From: Bacteriovoracaceae bacterium
Lineage (GTDB): Bacteria > Bdellovibrionota > Bacteriovoracia > Bacteriovoracales > Bacteriovoracaceae
Assembly: GCA_013141065.1 (NCBI GenBank)
Contig: JABFRR010000008.1
Coordinates: 439,464-503,463 of the forward strand
Reading direction: 5' to 3'
Length of the DNA: 64,000 nucleotides
This document shows positions 51,223 to 60,231 of the stretch, in pieces. Both the position numbers and the translations under genes were made by a program. The notes beneath the pieces were generated by a model that was given only the letters and a program-made list of their open reading frames with translations, did no database searches and was not told the DNA's origin. How positions within the stretch are numbered: the stretch's first letter is position 1; each line of letters opens with the position of its first letter.

Positions 51223-51608
51223 GAAAAATCGATCTCTGTTTGATTGAAAGTTAACTTTGCATAAATTTCTTGATCAATAGGAGGAAATGGAGCTGGCGAA
51301 CAACGACCACAACGCCCAGTTCGTGGAGTGGGCTTCACTACACGCAACTCTACTTCATCACCCTCTTGATTAAAAAGTTCATAAGCATTGAAGCTTTGAT
51401 CAAAAGTTCCCTTGAAGACTTCACTTAATCCTTTGGTAAGCAAAAAGACCTCTGCAGAAAATACAATATTGCGCGAAGGAGGATTGAGTCTTAGAAAGGA
51501 GTGTGAAATGCTTAGAGATTCACCTTGATCGTTTGAGCAATTAAGATCATTTTGGGCCATTGCCAGCCCCGAAGTCGTTAATAAAAAAAATGCTAGTACA
51601 GTTTTCAC
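51204..51608 (-). CDS. small exported protein
   Basis: A GTG start at 51608 lies 5 nt after GGAGG, giving a clean signal peptide (VKTVLAFFLLTTSGLAMAQ). The mature part of about 115 residues contains CGRCSP and other Cys and is beta-rich, with no recognised family. It is first in a two-gene unit with the dihaem cytochrome. An upstream ATG (51635) would spoil the signal peptide. Confidence 0.55.
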   Translation of the reverse strand: MKTVLAFFLLTTSGLAMAQNDLNCSNDQGESLSISHSFLRLNPPSRNIVFSAEVFLLTKGLSEVFKGTFDQSFNAYELFNQEGDEVELRVVKPTPRTGRCGRCSPAPFPPIDQEIYAKLTFNQTEIDFSCKITN

Positions 51609-51719
51609 GTTTTCCTCCATTTTGAAGATTTCCATTATTGGAATGTGGAAAACTTAGTGGAAAAAGTGAGATTATAAAAATTAATTGTTTTTATGAATAC
51701 ATTAATATAATTAATACTT

Positions 51720-52574
51720 ATGAAAATATCTCATTTGGCTTTGCAAGCATTTATTAAGACGGCAGAAACACTGAACGTGACTCAAGCAGCAAGTAAGTTA
51801 AATTTAACTCAGTCAGCTCTTTCACAAAGACTTGCACATCTTGAAACAGAGTTAGAAGTGACTTTATTTATCAGAGAGCCAAGAGGTTTAAAGTTAACAG
51901 AAGCTGGAGAGCGCTTATTGAGATTTGCCCTACTTAATCAAAAATTTGAAGAAGAAATGCTTCAGGACTTAATGGGGAGTACAACAGAACTTTCAGGTAC
52001 TGTTCGTATCGCAGCTTATTCATCAATTTTAAGATCAGTATTGATACCGGCGTTATCAGTTTTTTTACAAAAAAATCCAAAAGTGACAGTATCTTTTCAA
52101 TCTTTTGAAATGAATGAATTAGAAAGCATTCTTAAAACTGCAAACGCAGATATTGTTATTACAGATTATAGTTGGGATAAAAAAGGGATTATTAAGAAAA
52201 TTATTGGAACTGAAGAATTTGTAGTTATTGAAAACAAACAAGCTCCATCACCAAAGGATGTCTATTTAGATCATGGCCCAAGTGATAATGCGACAGAGGA
52301 TTTTTTTAAGCAACAAAATCACCCACCACCTTTTTATCGACGATCATTCATGGGAGATGTTTACGGAATTATTGATGGAGTTGAGCTGGGCCTTGGCAGA
52401 GCGGTTATGAGTAAGCACTTAATTCGGAAAAATAAAAAAATTAAAATACTAAATCAGTACCAAAAAATGAAAAGACCTGTTTCGATGTATTATTTTGAAC
52501 AGCCCTATTATTCAAACGTAATGAAAATTATCGTATCGGAGTTGGTGAAAAATTCATCTCATTATTTGGATTAG
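51720..52574 (+). CDS. LysR-family transcriptional regulator
   Basis: This 284-residue protein has an N-terminal winged helix-turn-helix (FIKTAETLNVTQAASKLNLTQSALSQRLAHLETELEVTLFIREPRGLKLTEAGERLL) and a periplasmic-binding-like effector domain. It resembles the ArgP/IciA branch by layout. It is divergent from the exported protein/cytochrome pair and may regulate it. The effector is unknown. Confidence 0.85.
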   Translation: MKISHLALQAFIKTAETLNVTQAASKLNLTQSALSQRLAHLETELEVTLFIREPRGLKLTEAGERLLRFALLNQKFEEEMLQDLMGSTTELSGTVRIAAYSSILRSVLIPALSVFLQKNPKVTVSFQSFEMNELESILKTANADIVITDYSWDKKGIIKKIIGTEEFVVIENKQAPSPKDVYLDHGPSDNATEDFFKQQNHPPPFYRRSFMGDVYGIIDGVELGLGRAVMSKHLIRKNKKIKILNQYQKMKRPVSMYYFEQPYYSNVMKIIVSELVKNSSHYLD

Positions 52575-52578
52575 TTTA

Positions 52579-53397
52579 TTATCTCCGTGAAATCTGATCT
52601 CTCAAAATCAGATTATCTCCTAGGTGATCATGAAAATAAGAGAGGATCTTATGCTCGTGATCTAAAACCAATTCTCGCCTAATGCCAACACCAAAATTGA
52701 TGTTCATCATTGAACCTTTTCCAAGGTATTCACTTTCACCTTTCATTTTTAATAAATACTGAGCAGGTGAACTACCTGCTTTGGGATAGACTTCAATTGT
52801 CTTGATATCGCTGATAGGAAAAAAAACTTCATACATGTTTTTTTCAGTTGCCTGCCAAAAGGCAGGATTGACTAAAGCGAGCACAGGTACCGTAAGTCCT
52901 TCAGAGTTCAGTTTCAAGAAAAGTGGTTTTTCTTCAGCGAGTGTAATGGCTTTTTTTAAATACTTAACTGGTTCTTCCTGTTTTAAAAATGCAAGATATG
53001 CACCTATGGCCATTAAGAAAAAAGCCAAAACCGCAACTTTGAATAGATTACTACTTGGTGTTGTAAGCTCACTGAATCCGTCAGGCCCTTGCCCTAAAGT
53101 GATTAATAAAATAACAAAAAGATAAATAAGCAAAAGGGTCAATGGAGGAAGAATTTTGATCAAAAGAAAATTCGTTGATAAAACTTTTTTTAAATTCGGT
53201 TTTAAATTCACAGTTAAGTTTTCAACGTCTTTTACGTAATAGTCTCTTGCAAGTTTCTGGGCCCTGGTTTTAAATAAAAAATAAACAATTATAGAAATGA
53301 TAAAAATAAAAAATGGAATAAGTATTATTAATAAAGTTGTTGTATCCCCCTCACTCACACTTAATCCTGGTTTTAGTATTTTTTGAGTATAAATCAA
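52579..53397 (-). CDS. membrane protein of unknown function
   Basis: This 272-residue protein has three membrane segments (about 24-44, 84-104 and 117-135) and a soluble C-terminal domain that looks like a PH/YcxB-type strand-rich fold (VFFPISDIKTIEVYPKAGSSPAQYLLKMKGE). The family is uncertain. It lies 1 bp after the HAD gene on the same strand, so it is probably cotranscribed. Confidence 0.5.
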   Translation of the reverse strand: MIYTQKILKPGLSVSEGDTTTLLIILIPFFIFIISIIVYFLFKTRAQKLARDYYVKDVENLTVNLKPNLKKVLSTNFLLIKILPPLTLLLIYLFVILLITLGQGPDGFSELTTPSSNLFKVAVLAFFLMAIGAYLAFLKQEEPVKYLKKAITLAEEKPLFLKLNSEGLTVPVLALVNPAFWQATEKNMYEVFFPISDIKTIEVYPKAGSSPAQYLLKMKGESEYLGKGSMMNINFGVGIRRELVLDHEHKILSYFHDHLGDNLILRDQISRR

Positions 53398-53398
53398 A

Positions 53399-54085
53399 TT
53401 ATACTAGCAGCTTGTTGATTTCTGAAAGATTTTTTATTGTATGAGTCGGAATAATTTTTCCTGAATGGGAAATGTTGTGTGGGTTAAACCAAATTGAATC
53501 TATCCCAAAATTAGAAGCCCCCAATATGTCTGCTTCCAGCCGATCACCGATCATTAAAATCGAGTCTTTTTCAAAGGGCTGAGTTCTGGTTAAGGCGTAT
53601 TGAAAAAAACGAATATCCGGTTTAGCGAATCCACACTCCTCAGAAACTGCGGTAAAGTGGACATAATTTTTAAGTTCAGAATTTTTAATCCTAGCTCGCT
53701 GAGTTTCTTCAATTCCATTACTCAAAATACCAATAATTCCCAATGTACTTAAATGTTTACAAAGTTCAACTGCACCATCAATTAAAACTACATTTTTCGG
53801 CAATTGTGAAAGATAAAAATCAGCCATTTTATGCGGTGGAATTTCGATTGAATGTTGATGCAAGGTTCGCTTAAATCTCTCAACCTTTAAAAAATCTTTA
53901 TCAATTTCACCTTTTTCAACTTGTGCCCAGAGTTTATTGTTCTCCGATTTGTAAGTTTGATGAATTGAATCAATGGAGTCATTGACTCCAAAATGGATAA
54001 AGGTTTCACGAAAGCATAGTTTTTCAGATGCTTGGAAATCAAGAAGAGTGTCATCAAGATCAATGAGAAAAAGTTTATATTTCAT
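53399..54085 (-). CDS. HAD-superfamily phosphatase, YjjG-like
   Basis: This 228-residue protein has all four HAD motifs: LIDLDDTLLDF, GILSNGI, Lys in GFAKPDIRFF and MIGDRLEADILGA. The helical cap and total length match YjjG-type pyrimidine 5'-nucleotidases, which clear non-canonical nucleotides. Exact substrate is not shown by sequence. Confidence 0.8.
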   Translation of the reverse strand: MKYKLFLIDLDDTLLDFQASEKLCFRETFIHFGVNDSIDSIHQTYKSENNKLWAQVEKGEIDKDFLKVERFKRTLHQHSIEIPPHKMADFYLSQLPKNVVLIDGAVELCKHLSTLGIIGILSNGIEETQRARIKNSELKNYVHFTAVSEECGFAKPDIRFFQYALTRTQPFEKDSILMIGDRLEADILGASNFGIDSIWFNPHNISHSGKIIPTHTIKNLSEINKLLV

Positions 54086-54202
54086 AGGTTGAGCGTTATT
54101 TCATAATTTGGTCAATGTCTCAAGCCCGAAAAATTTATCACAAAGCATGAGCGTCAGGCGTGCTTCAAACTTGACACAAGGTCATGTGTTTTAATAAGAT
54201 GC

Positions 54203-54308
54203 CGTCGGTAGTTAGGGAGCGGCAAAGGTATGTTCGGTCAACCCCGCCAGGTCCGGAAGGAAGCAACGGCAGCTGTTACTGCTTTGTGCTGTTTTCCTAA
54301 CTACTTCT
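54203..54308 (+). ncRNA. ffs: signal recognition particle RNA (4.5S type)
   Basis: The conserved bacterial SRP core GGTCAACCCCGCCAGGTCCGG continues into GAAGGAAGCAACGG. The ends GGTAGTTAGG and CCTAACTACT close the long helix. The small hairpin form is as in most Gram-negatives. It sits upstream of dnaX. Confidence 0.92.
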
Positions 54309-54394
54309 CACCAATTCAATTTACTATCCACTGAAAATTGACTACCTTTTATATTGGAAAAATCTAATTTTGCCCTCACGATCTAAGGAATAAA

Positions 54395-56062
54395 ATGTCC
54401 TACTTAGTTTTGGCCAGAAAATGGCGTCCGAAAAAATTTCAAGAAGTGATTGGGCAAACTCACGTCACGAAATCGCTGCAAAATGCCATTGCCAAAAATA
54501 AAATTGGTCACGCCTATATGATGGTTGGGACAAGAGGCGTTGGTAAAACGTCCCTTGCTCGAATATTTGCTAAAGCTATACGTTGTGAAAATATAACTTC
54601 AGATATCAATGCTTGCGGCGAATGCCGAGCCTGTTTAGATTTTGATACTGAAACTTCCATGAACGTCATCGAAATAGATGGGGCATCAAATAACAGTGTA
54701 GATAATATTCGTGAGCTTATTGGAAATGTTCATTATCTTCCAACTTCAGGAAGGTTTAAAGTTTATATTATCGATGAAGTGCACATGCTTTCTACTAATG
54801 CTTTTAATGCGCTTTTAAAAACACTAGAAGAGCCACCGGCTCACGTTGTTTTTATTTTTGCGACTACTGAGGGACAAAAATTATTAGGTACTGTTTTATC
54901 ACGTTGTCAGAGATTTGATTTTAGAAATGTATCGGTCGAAGAACTATCAGAACATATTAAAATTATTTCACAAGCAGAAGGCATTAAGTTTGAACTTCCA
55001 GAATTAATCACTCAATTGGCCACACTCGGAAGAGGGTCTGTCCGAGACACCTTGTCGCTACTAGATCAAGTGCTAACTTTTTCTGAAGATAATTACGTTA
55101 CTGAGTTAACCTTAACGACTTCTCTCGGTGTAGCCGGGCCTAAGGCAATTAGTTCTCTTATCGGATCGATCCTTAAGGGAAGTACTTCTGAATTAAGTCA
55201 AGTTTACTTAAAACTACTAAGCGAAAATGTGCCAGCAAAAAATATAGCAAGTGCACTTTTAGATGAAATGTATTCATTAGTAAAAACACCTTCAGATGAT
55301 TATTCGCCGGCAGAGATTATTTGGATTTTTGAAACGGTCGCAAGAGAAACTCCGTGGATATTTAATTCAATCGTTGCCGAAAAAGCATTTGAAGTGCTTT
55401 TATATAAGGTTACTTTAAGAAAAACATTTTTTAATAAAAAAATATTAGGAAATGAAATCTCTTCAACACCGGCCATAGATCCAGTGGCTTTAATGCCAAA
55501 AGTTAAGGCCCAGGAAAGTGTCGCTGAAACACTTGAAAAGTTGATGAAAGAAATTTCACTTGAGCAAAAACCTGAAATGCAAACACTAAAGCCAGATGTG
55601 ACCGAAATGGTTATCACGCCAACAGCTTATGCTAATAAGGATCTATCGTGGGAAGGCTTTTTAAATGAGCTAGGAAGTCGCTCACCCGCCTCTGCTTCTA
55701 ATTTAGAGCAAGGTAATTTGCTCACACCGTTAAAACTAGAAAGCGATCGGCTTACACTTGAATTAGGTTTTAGTTTTGCAGGCCAAGTTTTCATGGACTA
55801 TCTTAATGAGCCAGAAGTTTTTCAAAAACTTTTAAATAATTTAAGTGATTATTTTGAGATAGAAAAAAGTAAAATTAATCTCTCCTTGACTCAAGTGACA
55901 TCGGCAGATGACTTTGTCTCTCAAGCGGACATTAGAGAAAAAAAAGCTCAAGTAAGTATGCATGACAGAGTCGAAGAGTTTAAAAGTAATCCACTTTTAA
56001 AAGAAGCTGAGAAAATTTTTAATTCAAAAGTTGATAAAGTAATTTTAGATAGTAAAAAATAA
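54395..56062 (+). CDS. dnaX: DNA polymerase III subunit tau/gamma
   Basis: This 555-residue clamp-loader ATPase has FQEVIGQTHVTKSLQNAI, Walker A GTRGVGKTSLARIFAKA, a zinc-binding CGECRAC, Walker B YIIDEVHMLS, sensor 1 FIFATTE and SRC (LSRCQRF). The C-terminal tau part is short and divergent. AAGGA precedes the ATG. It is first in the conserved dnaX-ybaB-recR operon. Confidence 0.95.
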   Translation: MSYLVLARKWRPKKFQEVIGQTHVTKSLQNAIAKNKIGHAYMMVGTRGVGKTSLARIFAKAIRCENITSDINACGECRACLDFDTETSMNVIEIDGASNNSVDNIRELIGNVHYLPTSGRFKVYIIDEVHMLSTNAFNALLKTLEEPPAHVVFIFATTEGQKLLGTVLSRCQRFDFRNVSVEELSEHIKIISQAEGIKFELPELITQLATLGRGSVRDTLSLLDQVLTFSEDNYVTELTLTTSLGVAGPKAISSLIGSILKGSTSELSQVYLKLLSENVPAKNIASALLDEMYSLVKTPSDDYSPAEIIWIFETVARETPWIFNSIVAEKAFEVLLYKVTLRKTFFNKKILGNEISSTPAIDPVALMPKVKAQESVAETLEKLMKEISLEQKPEMQTLKPDVTEMVITPTAYANKDLSWEGFLNELGSRSPASASNLEQGNLLTPLKLESDRLTLELGFSFAGQVFMDYLNEPEVFQKLLNNLSDYFEIEKSKINLSLTQVTSADDFVSQADIREKKAQVSMHDRVEEFKSNPLLKEAEKIFNSKVDKVILDSKK

Positions 56063-56074
56063 AAGGAGTTCAAA

Positions 56075-56386
56075 ATGAAAGGAATGCAAAACTTAATGAA
56101 GCAAGCACAACAAATGCAACAGAAGATGGCTACACTTCAAAAAGAATTAGAATCAAGAGAGCTAGAAACTTCTTCTGGTGGTGGAATGATTAAAATTAAA
56201 ATTACAGGGAAACAACAAATAATGGCGATCACGATTAATAAAGAATGCGTAGATCCAACTGACGTTGCAGGTTTAGAAGAATTGGTTAAAACAGCCGTTA
56301 ATCAAGCGATCAAAGAATCTCAAGATATGGTTTCAGGAGCAATGTCTAAGATCACAGGCGGAATTAATATCCCGGGAATGTTCTAA
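56075..56386 (+). CDS. ybaB: YbaB/EbfC nucleoid-associated protein
   Basis: This 103-residue protein has the family pattern MKQAQQMQQKMATLQKELE…GGGMIKIKITGKQQIMAITI and a Gly/Met-rich C-terminus. YbaB dimers bind DNA. AGGAG precedes the ATG. It lies between dnaX and recR, the usual order. Confidence 0.95.
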   Translation: MKGMQNLMKQAQQMQQKMATLQKELESRELETSSGGGMIKIKITGKQQIMAITINKECVDPTDVAGLEELVKTAVNQAIKESQDMVSGAMSKITGGINIPGMF

Positions 56387-56389
56387 GTA

Positions 56390-56983
56390 ATGGAACTACC
56401 AGAAAAATTATTAAAGGCCGTTAAGCAATTTTCTCGTTTACCTGGAGTAGGAGAAAAAACAGCCTTGCGCCAATCTCTCATAATGACTAAGTGGAATAAA
56501 GAAGATCTGATGCATTTTGCAGAGGCCATAAAAGGTTTATCTGAAATTAATCACTGCAAGAAATGCGGAATGTACTGCGATCAGGAGCTTTGTCGAATTT
56601 GTACAGATAGCTTTCGAAGTCAAGCGACTACTCTTTGTGTTGTTGAATCAGTGACGGATTGTTTGGCCATTGAGCGAAGTGGTCATTTTAGGGGAAAATT
56701 TCATATTCTCTTTGGTGTTTTAAATCCACTTCTTGGGATTGGCCCTGACGAATTAAAACTTGATGAACTAATTTCTAGAGTTGAAAATGAAAATATTGAA
56801 GAGGTGATTTTGGCAGTTAATCCTTCCGTAGAAGGAGATGCAACTTGCTCTTATCTCAAACAGGCCCTTCCAGAAAAAACTCGTGTTGATCGAATTGGAT
56901 TTGGTATTCCGATGGGGGGAAGTTTGGAGTTTGTAGACTCATTAACAATTACAAAGGCGCTTGAAAATCGAAGGCATTTATGA
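56390..56983 (+). CDS. recR: recombination protein RecR
   Basis: This 197-residue protein has a helix-hairpin-helix (SRLPGVGEKTALR), a four-Cys zinc site (CKKCGMYCDQELCRIC), the Toprim start VVESVTD and the Walker-like NPSVEGDAT. RecR works with RecF and RecO to load RecA at gaps. It overlaps the next gene by 4 bp. Confidence 0.95.
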   Translation: MELPEKLLKAVKQFSRLPGVGEKTALRQSLIMTKWNKEDLMHFAEAIKGLSEINHCKKCGMYCDQELCRICTDSFRSQATTLCVVESVTDCLAIERSGHFRGKFHILFGVLNPLLGIGPDELKLDELISRVENENIEEVILAVNPSVEGDATCSYLKQALPEKTRVDRIGFGIPMGGSLEFVDSLTITKALENRRHL

Positions 56984-57513
56984 AAAGTCATTCAAGTAAA
57001 ATTCCTAATTATGTAAAAGCATTTTTTGAATCTTGTGAAATTGACGAGAAAATAAATCGTTTTTCATTTTTTATGATTCGATCAGATGGTGTTGTTCTTT
57101 ATCATAATGATGAAAAAACCAGCTCATTGTCAAAGTCATCTGTCGGGGCTCTGTTAAGTGGTGTTTGGCAGGCTTCAAAAGCACTTTCTGAGTTTATTCC
57201 AAGAGATTTAAATGAAGAAGGATATCGTTTAAGTTTTGATACTTCTTCTCAAGGCATTTACATCGTTCCCATTTCCACAGATTTAGAAGAACTTTACCTG
57301 GGGTTAATTTATCACGATGAAGTGAATCCAGGATTTATTAAAAATAAAATGAGAGAAATGGCCACTCGGTTTTCAGAGTTTCTTAATCAGGAACTTAAAG
57401 AACATAGACAGTCGTTAAAGATTAAAAATAGCGTATTTGATAAAAATGAATTCCTTTTTGCAGATATTTCAGATGCAGAAATGGATCGTTTATTTGCGTT
57501 TATAAAAAATTAA
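56980..57513 (+). CDS. hypothetical protein preceding an MglA-like GTPase
   Basis: This 177-residue protein shows strands and helices (FSFFMIRSDGVVLYHND…LLSGVWQASKALSEF…GIYIVPISTDLEELYLGLIY) that would fit a roadblock/longin-type fold. Its position directly before an MglA-like GTPase gene (9-bp gap) fits an MglB-like GTPase-activating partner. The assignment is by context and predicted fold only. Confidence 0.5.
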   Translation: MKSHSSKIPNYVKAFFESCEIDEKINRFSFFMIRSDGVVLYHNDEKTSSLSKSSVGALLSGVWQASKALSEFIPRDLNEEGYRLSFDTSSQGIYIVPISTDLEELYLGLIYHDEVNPGFIKNKMREMATRFSEFLNQELKEHRQSLKIKNSVFDKNEFLFADISDAEMDRLFAFIKN

Positions 57514-57521
57514 GGTGAACA

Positions 57522-58112
57522 ATGTCATTCGTAAATTATGTAAATAAAGAAGTTAATTGCAAGATTGTCTATTATGGCCCAGGGCTGGGGGGTAAAACGA
57601 CAAATATTCAATACGTTTATCAAAAAACAAGTGGTGACAATAAAGGAAATATTATTTCTTTAAACACAGAAAACGAAAGAACTCTTTTTTTTGATTTCCT
57701 TCCACTTGATCTCGGTGAAATTAGGGGATTTAAAACCAGATTCCATCTTTACACTGTCCCAGGGCAGGTATTTTACGAAGCCTCGAGAAAGCTAATTTTA
57801 AGAGGTGTTGACGGTGTAATTTTTGTTGCAGATTCTCAAGTTGAAAGAATGGAAGCTAATCTAGAGTCCCTCAAGTCATTAGAAAAAAACCTTACTGAGC
57901 AAGGTTATGATATATCAAAAATTCCTCTTGTTATGCAGTGGAATAAGCGTGACTTACCAAATGCAACGAGTGTGAGTGATTTACATTCAGCTCTCAATAA
58001 ATGGGGAGTTTCAGAATTCGAAGCTGTTGCTATGAAGGGAACTGGCGTATTTGATACTTTAAAAATGATATCAAAATTAGTACTTATGAATTTAAAGGGT
58101 GGACTAGAGTAA
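57522..58112 (+). CDS. MglA-like small Ras-type GTPase
   Basis: This 196-residue protein has P loop YYGPGLGGKTTNIQYVY, switch region with TVPGQVFYEASRKLILRGVDGVIFVADSQ, and the guanine motif QWNKRDLP. The PGLGGKTTN and TVPGQ features are diagnostic of the MglA family, which controls polarity, motility and invasion in myxobacteria and Bdellovibrio. It is cotranscribed with recR and the preceding gene. Confidence 0.9.
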   Translation: MSFVNYVNKEVNCKIVYYGPGLGGKTTNIQYVYQKTSGDNKGNIISLNTENERTLFFDFLPLDLGEIRGFKTRFHLYTVPGQVFYEASRKLILRGVDGVIFVADSQVERMEANLESLKSLEKNLTEQGYDISKIPLVMQWNKRDLPNATSVSDLHSALNKWGVSEFEAVAMKGTGVFDTLKMISKLVLMNLKGGLE

Positions 58113-58115
58113 GTT

Positions 58116-59303
58116 TTAGAGCATTTTTTTATAGTTTAGGTATATCAAGTGGGCTTTCATAAGGGCTTCTTGGTCATAGAAACTAGAGCGACTACCAACG
58201 AGATGATGTCCTTTTAAAACACCTAAGTTAATTCCAGAAAAATAATACGGAAATTGTGCATTTTCAACATCAACGATACCATCATTGTTTTTTTGGCTTC
58301 TAAAAATTGCTTTTGTTAATATCATCCAAATGTGGCTATTGTGCCAATCAGATTGAAAGGCTATAGCAGTATAAAAAGGCTTAGAAGGAAGAAGGGTATG
58401 ATTTCTTTTAAACCAGCTTTCGCGGAAGTTTTTTGAAAGTGATTTTTGAAGTTCACCAGCAATGAGGTCAATTTCTTTTCCAAGGAATTTTTTAGTAATG
58501 GTTTCAGGAACCTTTCCAAGCATGTTAATAATTTTCAAAATTTTATTATTAATATGATCACTGCCCATTAGGGGGGTTGCCACGAAAGAGACACCAATAA
58601 TATTTGAAGAAAGTTTTTCGCCTTTAGACCTCAAGAAGTGAAGTGTATCAACACCTCCTTTTGAGAAGCAAAAAAACCACAATCTCTCTTCGGGGTTATT
58701 GGCCATATAGAGTTCAATTTGTTTTTTTAATGCGAGGGAGTTATCCTTCGCCCCTTTTTTTCCATCTACTGTCGGTGCGATATGTTTGATGTTGTATTTG
58801 TCTAAAAGAGTTTCAGCGCCTCTTTTAAAAGCAGGTGTAGAAAATATTTCATTGAAGACACCTGAAACTAAGACAATGGTGACATTGGTTTTAGGAACTT
58901 TTAAGGAAGACTGATAACCGTGGTCAAGGTGGGAATGCATGACTTCATGATAAATTGTTTTAAAAATCTCTTGGTCGGTCGCATCCACTATTCTTTTATT
59001 AATTACACAGGCTAAGATTTCCTGAGCTTTTTCACAGTTCATATTAATATTGTCCATAGAACTAATATCTAAATATGACTTAAGGACACTAAAGGCAGAA
59101 CGACTCAGCCATATGCTCGAACTGGTGAGTGATCGTAAAATTCGAATAATATCTTTTTTATTTTTGAGTTTAACAAGTTGTTGAATGTTGAAAATCATCT
59201 CTTCAGTACTCGTTGTGCGAGCATATTGAAGTACGTCCCGGCTCTTTTTAATTCGAGAGCGGTAGTGTGAATAAGATTTTGAGAGAGTCGCAATTGCTTG
59301 CAT
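58116..59303 (-). CDS. alpha/beta-hydrolase-like protein
   Basis: This 395-residue protein has a helical N-terminal ~130 residues, then a hydrolase-like core: TIVLVSGVFNEIF, nucleophile elbow WFFCFSKGGVDTLHF (Ser in F-S-K-G-G), VSFVATPLMGSD, and a C-terminal KGHHLVG that could supply the His. It has no signal peptide. It is predicted to be a cytosolic lipase or esterase type; substrate unknown. It converges on the MglA-like gene. Confidence 0.6.
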   Translation of the reverse strand: MQAIATLSKSYSHYRSRIKKSRDVLQYARTTSTEEMIFNIQQLVKLKNKKDIIRILRSLTSSSIWLSRSAFSVLKSYLDISSMDNINMNCEKAQEILACVINKRIVDATDQEIFKTIYHEVMHSHLDHGYQSSLKVPKTNVTIVLVSGVFNEIFSTPAFKRGAETLLDKYNIKHIAPTVDGKKGAKDNSLALKKQIELYMANNPEERLWFFCFSKGGVDTLHFLRSKGEKLSSNIIGVSFVATPLMGSDHINNKILKIINMLGKVPETITKKFLGKEIDLIAGELQKSLSKNFRESWFKRNHTLLPSKPFYTAIAFQSDWHNSHIWMILTKAIFRSQKNNDGIVDVENAQFPYYFSGINLGVLKGHHLVGSRSSFYDQEALMKAHLIYLNYKKML

Positions 59304-59385
59304 GTTTTACCATTTCCTAGAGCATAAGATCAGTGTATTATCATCTCATATATAATTTTTGATAGTCAATTTTGAGAGGTGAAAT

Positions 59386-60231
59386 GTGAGCAGCATTAAA
59401 ATCGGAGTTATTGGTGGAAGCGGTGTATATAAGATAGAAGGTGTTGAACTTATTAAAGAACACAAAATAATGACCCCATTTGGAGCTCCAAGCTCTGAAA
59501 TAATTGAAGCTAAATTAAACGGTACACATTTTTACTTTATACCGAGACATGGGAAGTCACACTCCCTCACTCCTTCGGAAGTTAATTATAGAGCAAATAT
59601 TTTTGCACTTAAGGAATTGGGAGTTGAGTATGTCATTTCAGTTTCTGCAGTTGGTTCTTTAAAAGAAGAGTATCCTCCGACAACTTTTGTATTGGTTGAT
59701 CAATTTATTGACTGGACGAAAGGATTACGTGAGAGAACATTTTTTAACAATGGATTTGTTGGGCACGTGTCAGTGGCAAATCCAGTAGAAAAAGATTTGC
59801 AACTAATGATGGCCGAAGTGTGTAAGGAAGAAGGAATTAAGCATGGAGTTGGCGGATCTTACGTGTGTATTGAAGGCCCTCAATTTTCTTCTAAGGCAGA
59901 ATCAAATATTTACCGCAGCTTTGGTGCAAGTGTTATTGGAATGACAAATGTTCCAGAGTCGTATTTGGCTAAAGAAGCTGGAATGGCCTACGCCACTATT
60001 GCAATGGTAACAGATTATGATTGCTGGAAAGAAGAGCACTGTACATTAGAAGAAATTATGAAAGTCATGGCAACAAATAACAAGCAAGCCCATGCTGTGT
60101 TAAAAAAGTTAATACCTAAACTTGCAGCCAATCCTTTTAAGTTTAAAAAAGAAAATACATTTGCAGTTTTATCAAAACCGGAAAAGCTTTCAAGTGAACA
60201 GTCTCATATTCTTGAAGTGCTTTTAAAATAA
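59386..60231 (+). CDS. mtnP: S-methyl-5'-thioadenosine phosphorylase
   Basis: This 281-residue protein has phosphate-binding GVIGGSGVY, the conserved RHGKSHSLTPSEVNYRAN and VSAVGSLKEEYPP, then EGPQFSSKAESNIYRSFGA, GMTNVPESYLAKEAGMAYA and the MTAP-type VTDYDCW. It cleaves methylthioadenosine to adenine and methylthioribose-1-phosphate. The start is a GTG after GAGAGGTG. It overlaps rsmH by one base. Confidence 0.88.
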   Translation: MSSIKIGVIGGSGVYKIEGVELIKEHKIMTPFGAPSSEIIEAKLNGTHFYFIPRHGKSHSLTPSEVNYRANIFALKELGVEYVISVSAVGSLKEEYPPTTFVLVDQFIDWTKGLRERTFFNNGFVGHVSVANPVEKDLQLMMAEVCKEEGIKHGVGGSYVCIEGPQFSSKAESNIYRSFGASVIGMTNVPESYLAKEAGMAYATIAMVTDYDCWKEEHCTLEEIMKVMATNNKQAHAVLKKLIPKLAANPFKFKKENTFAVLSKPEKLSSEQSHILEVLLK

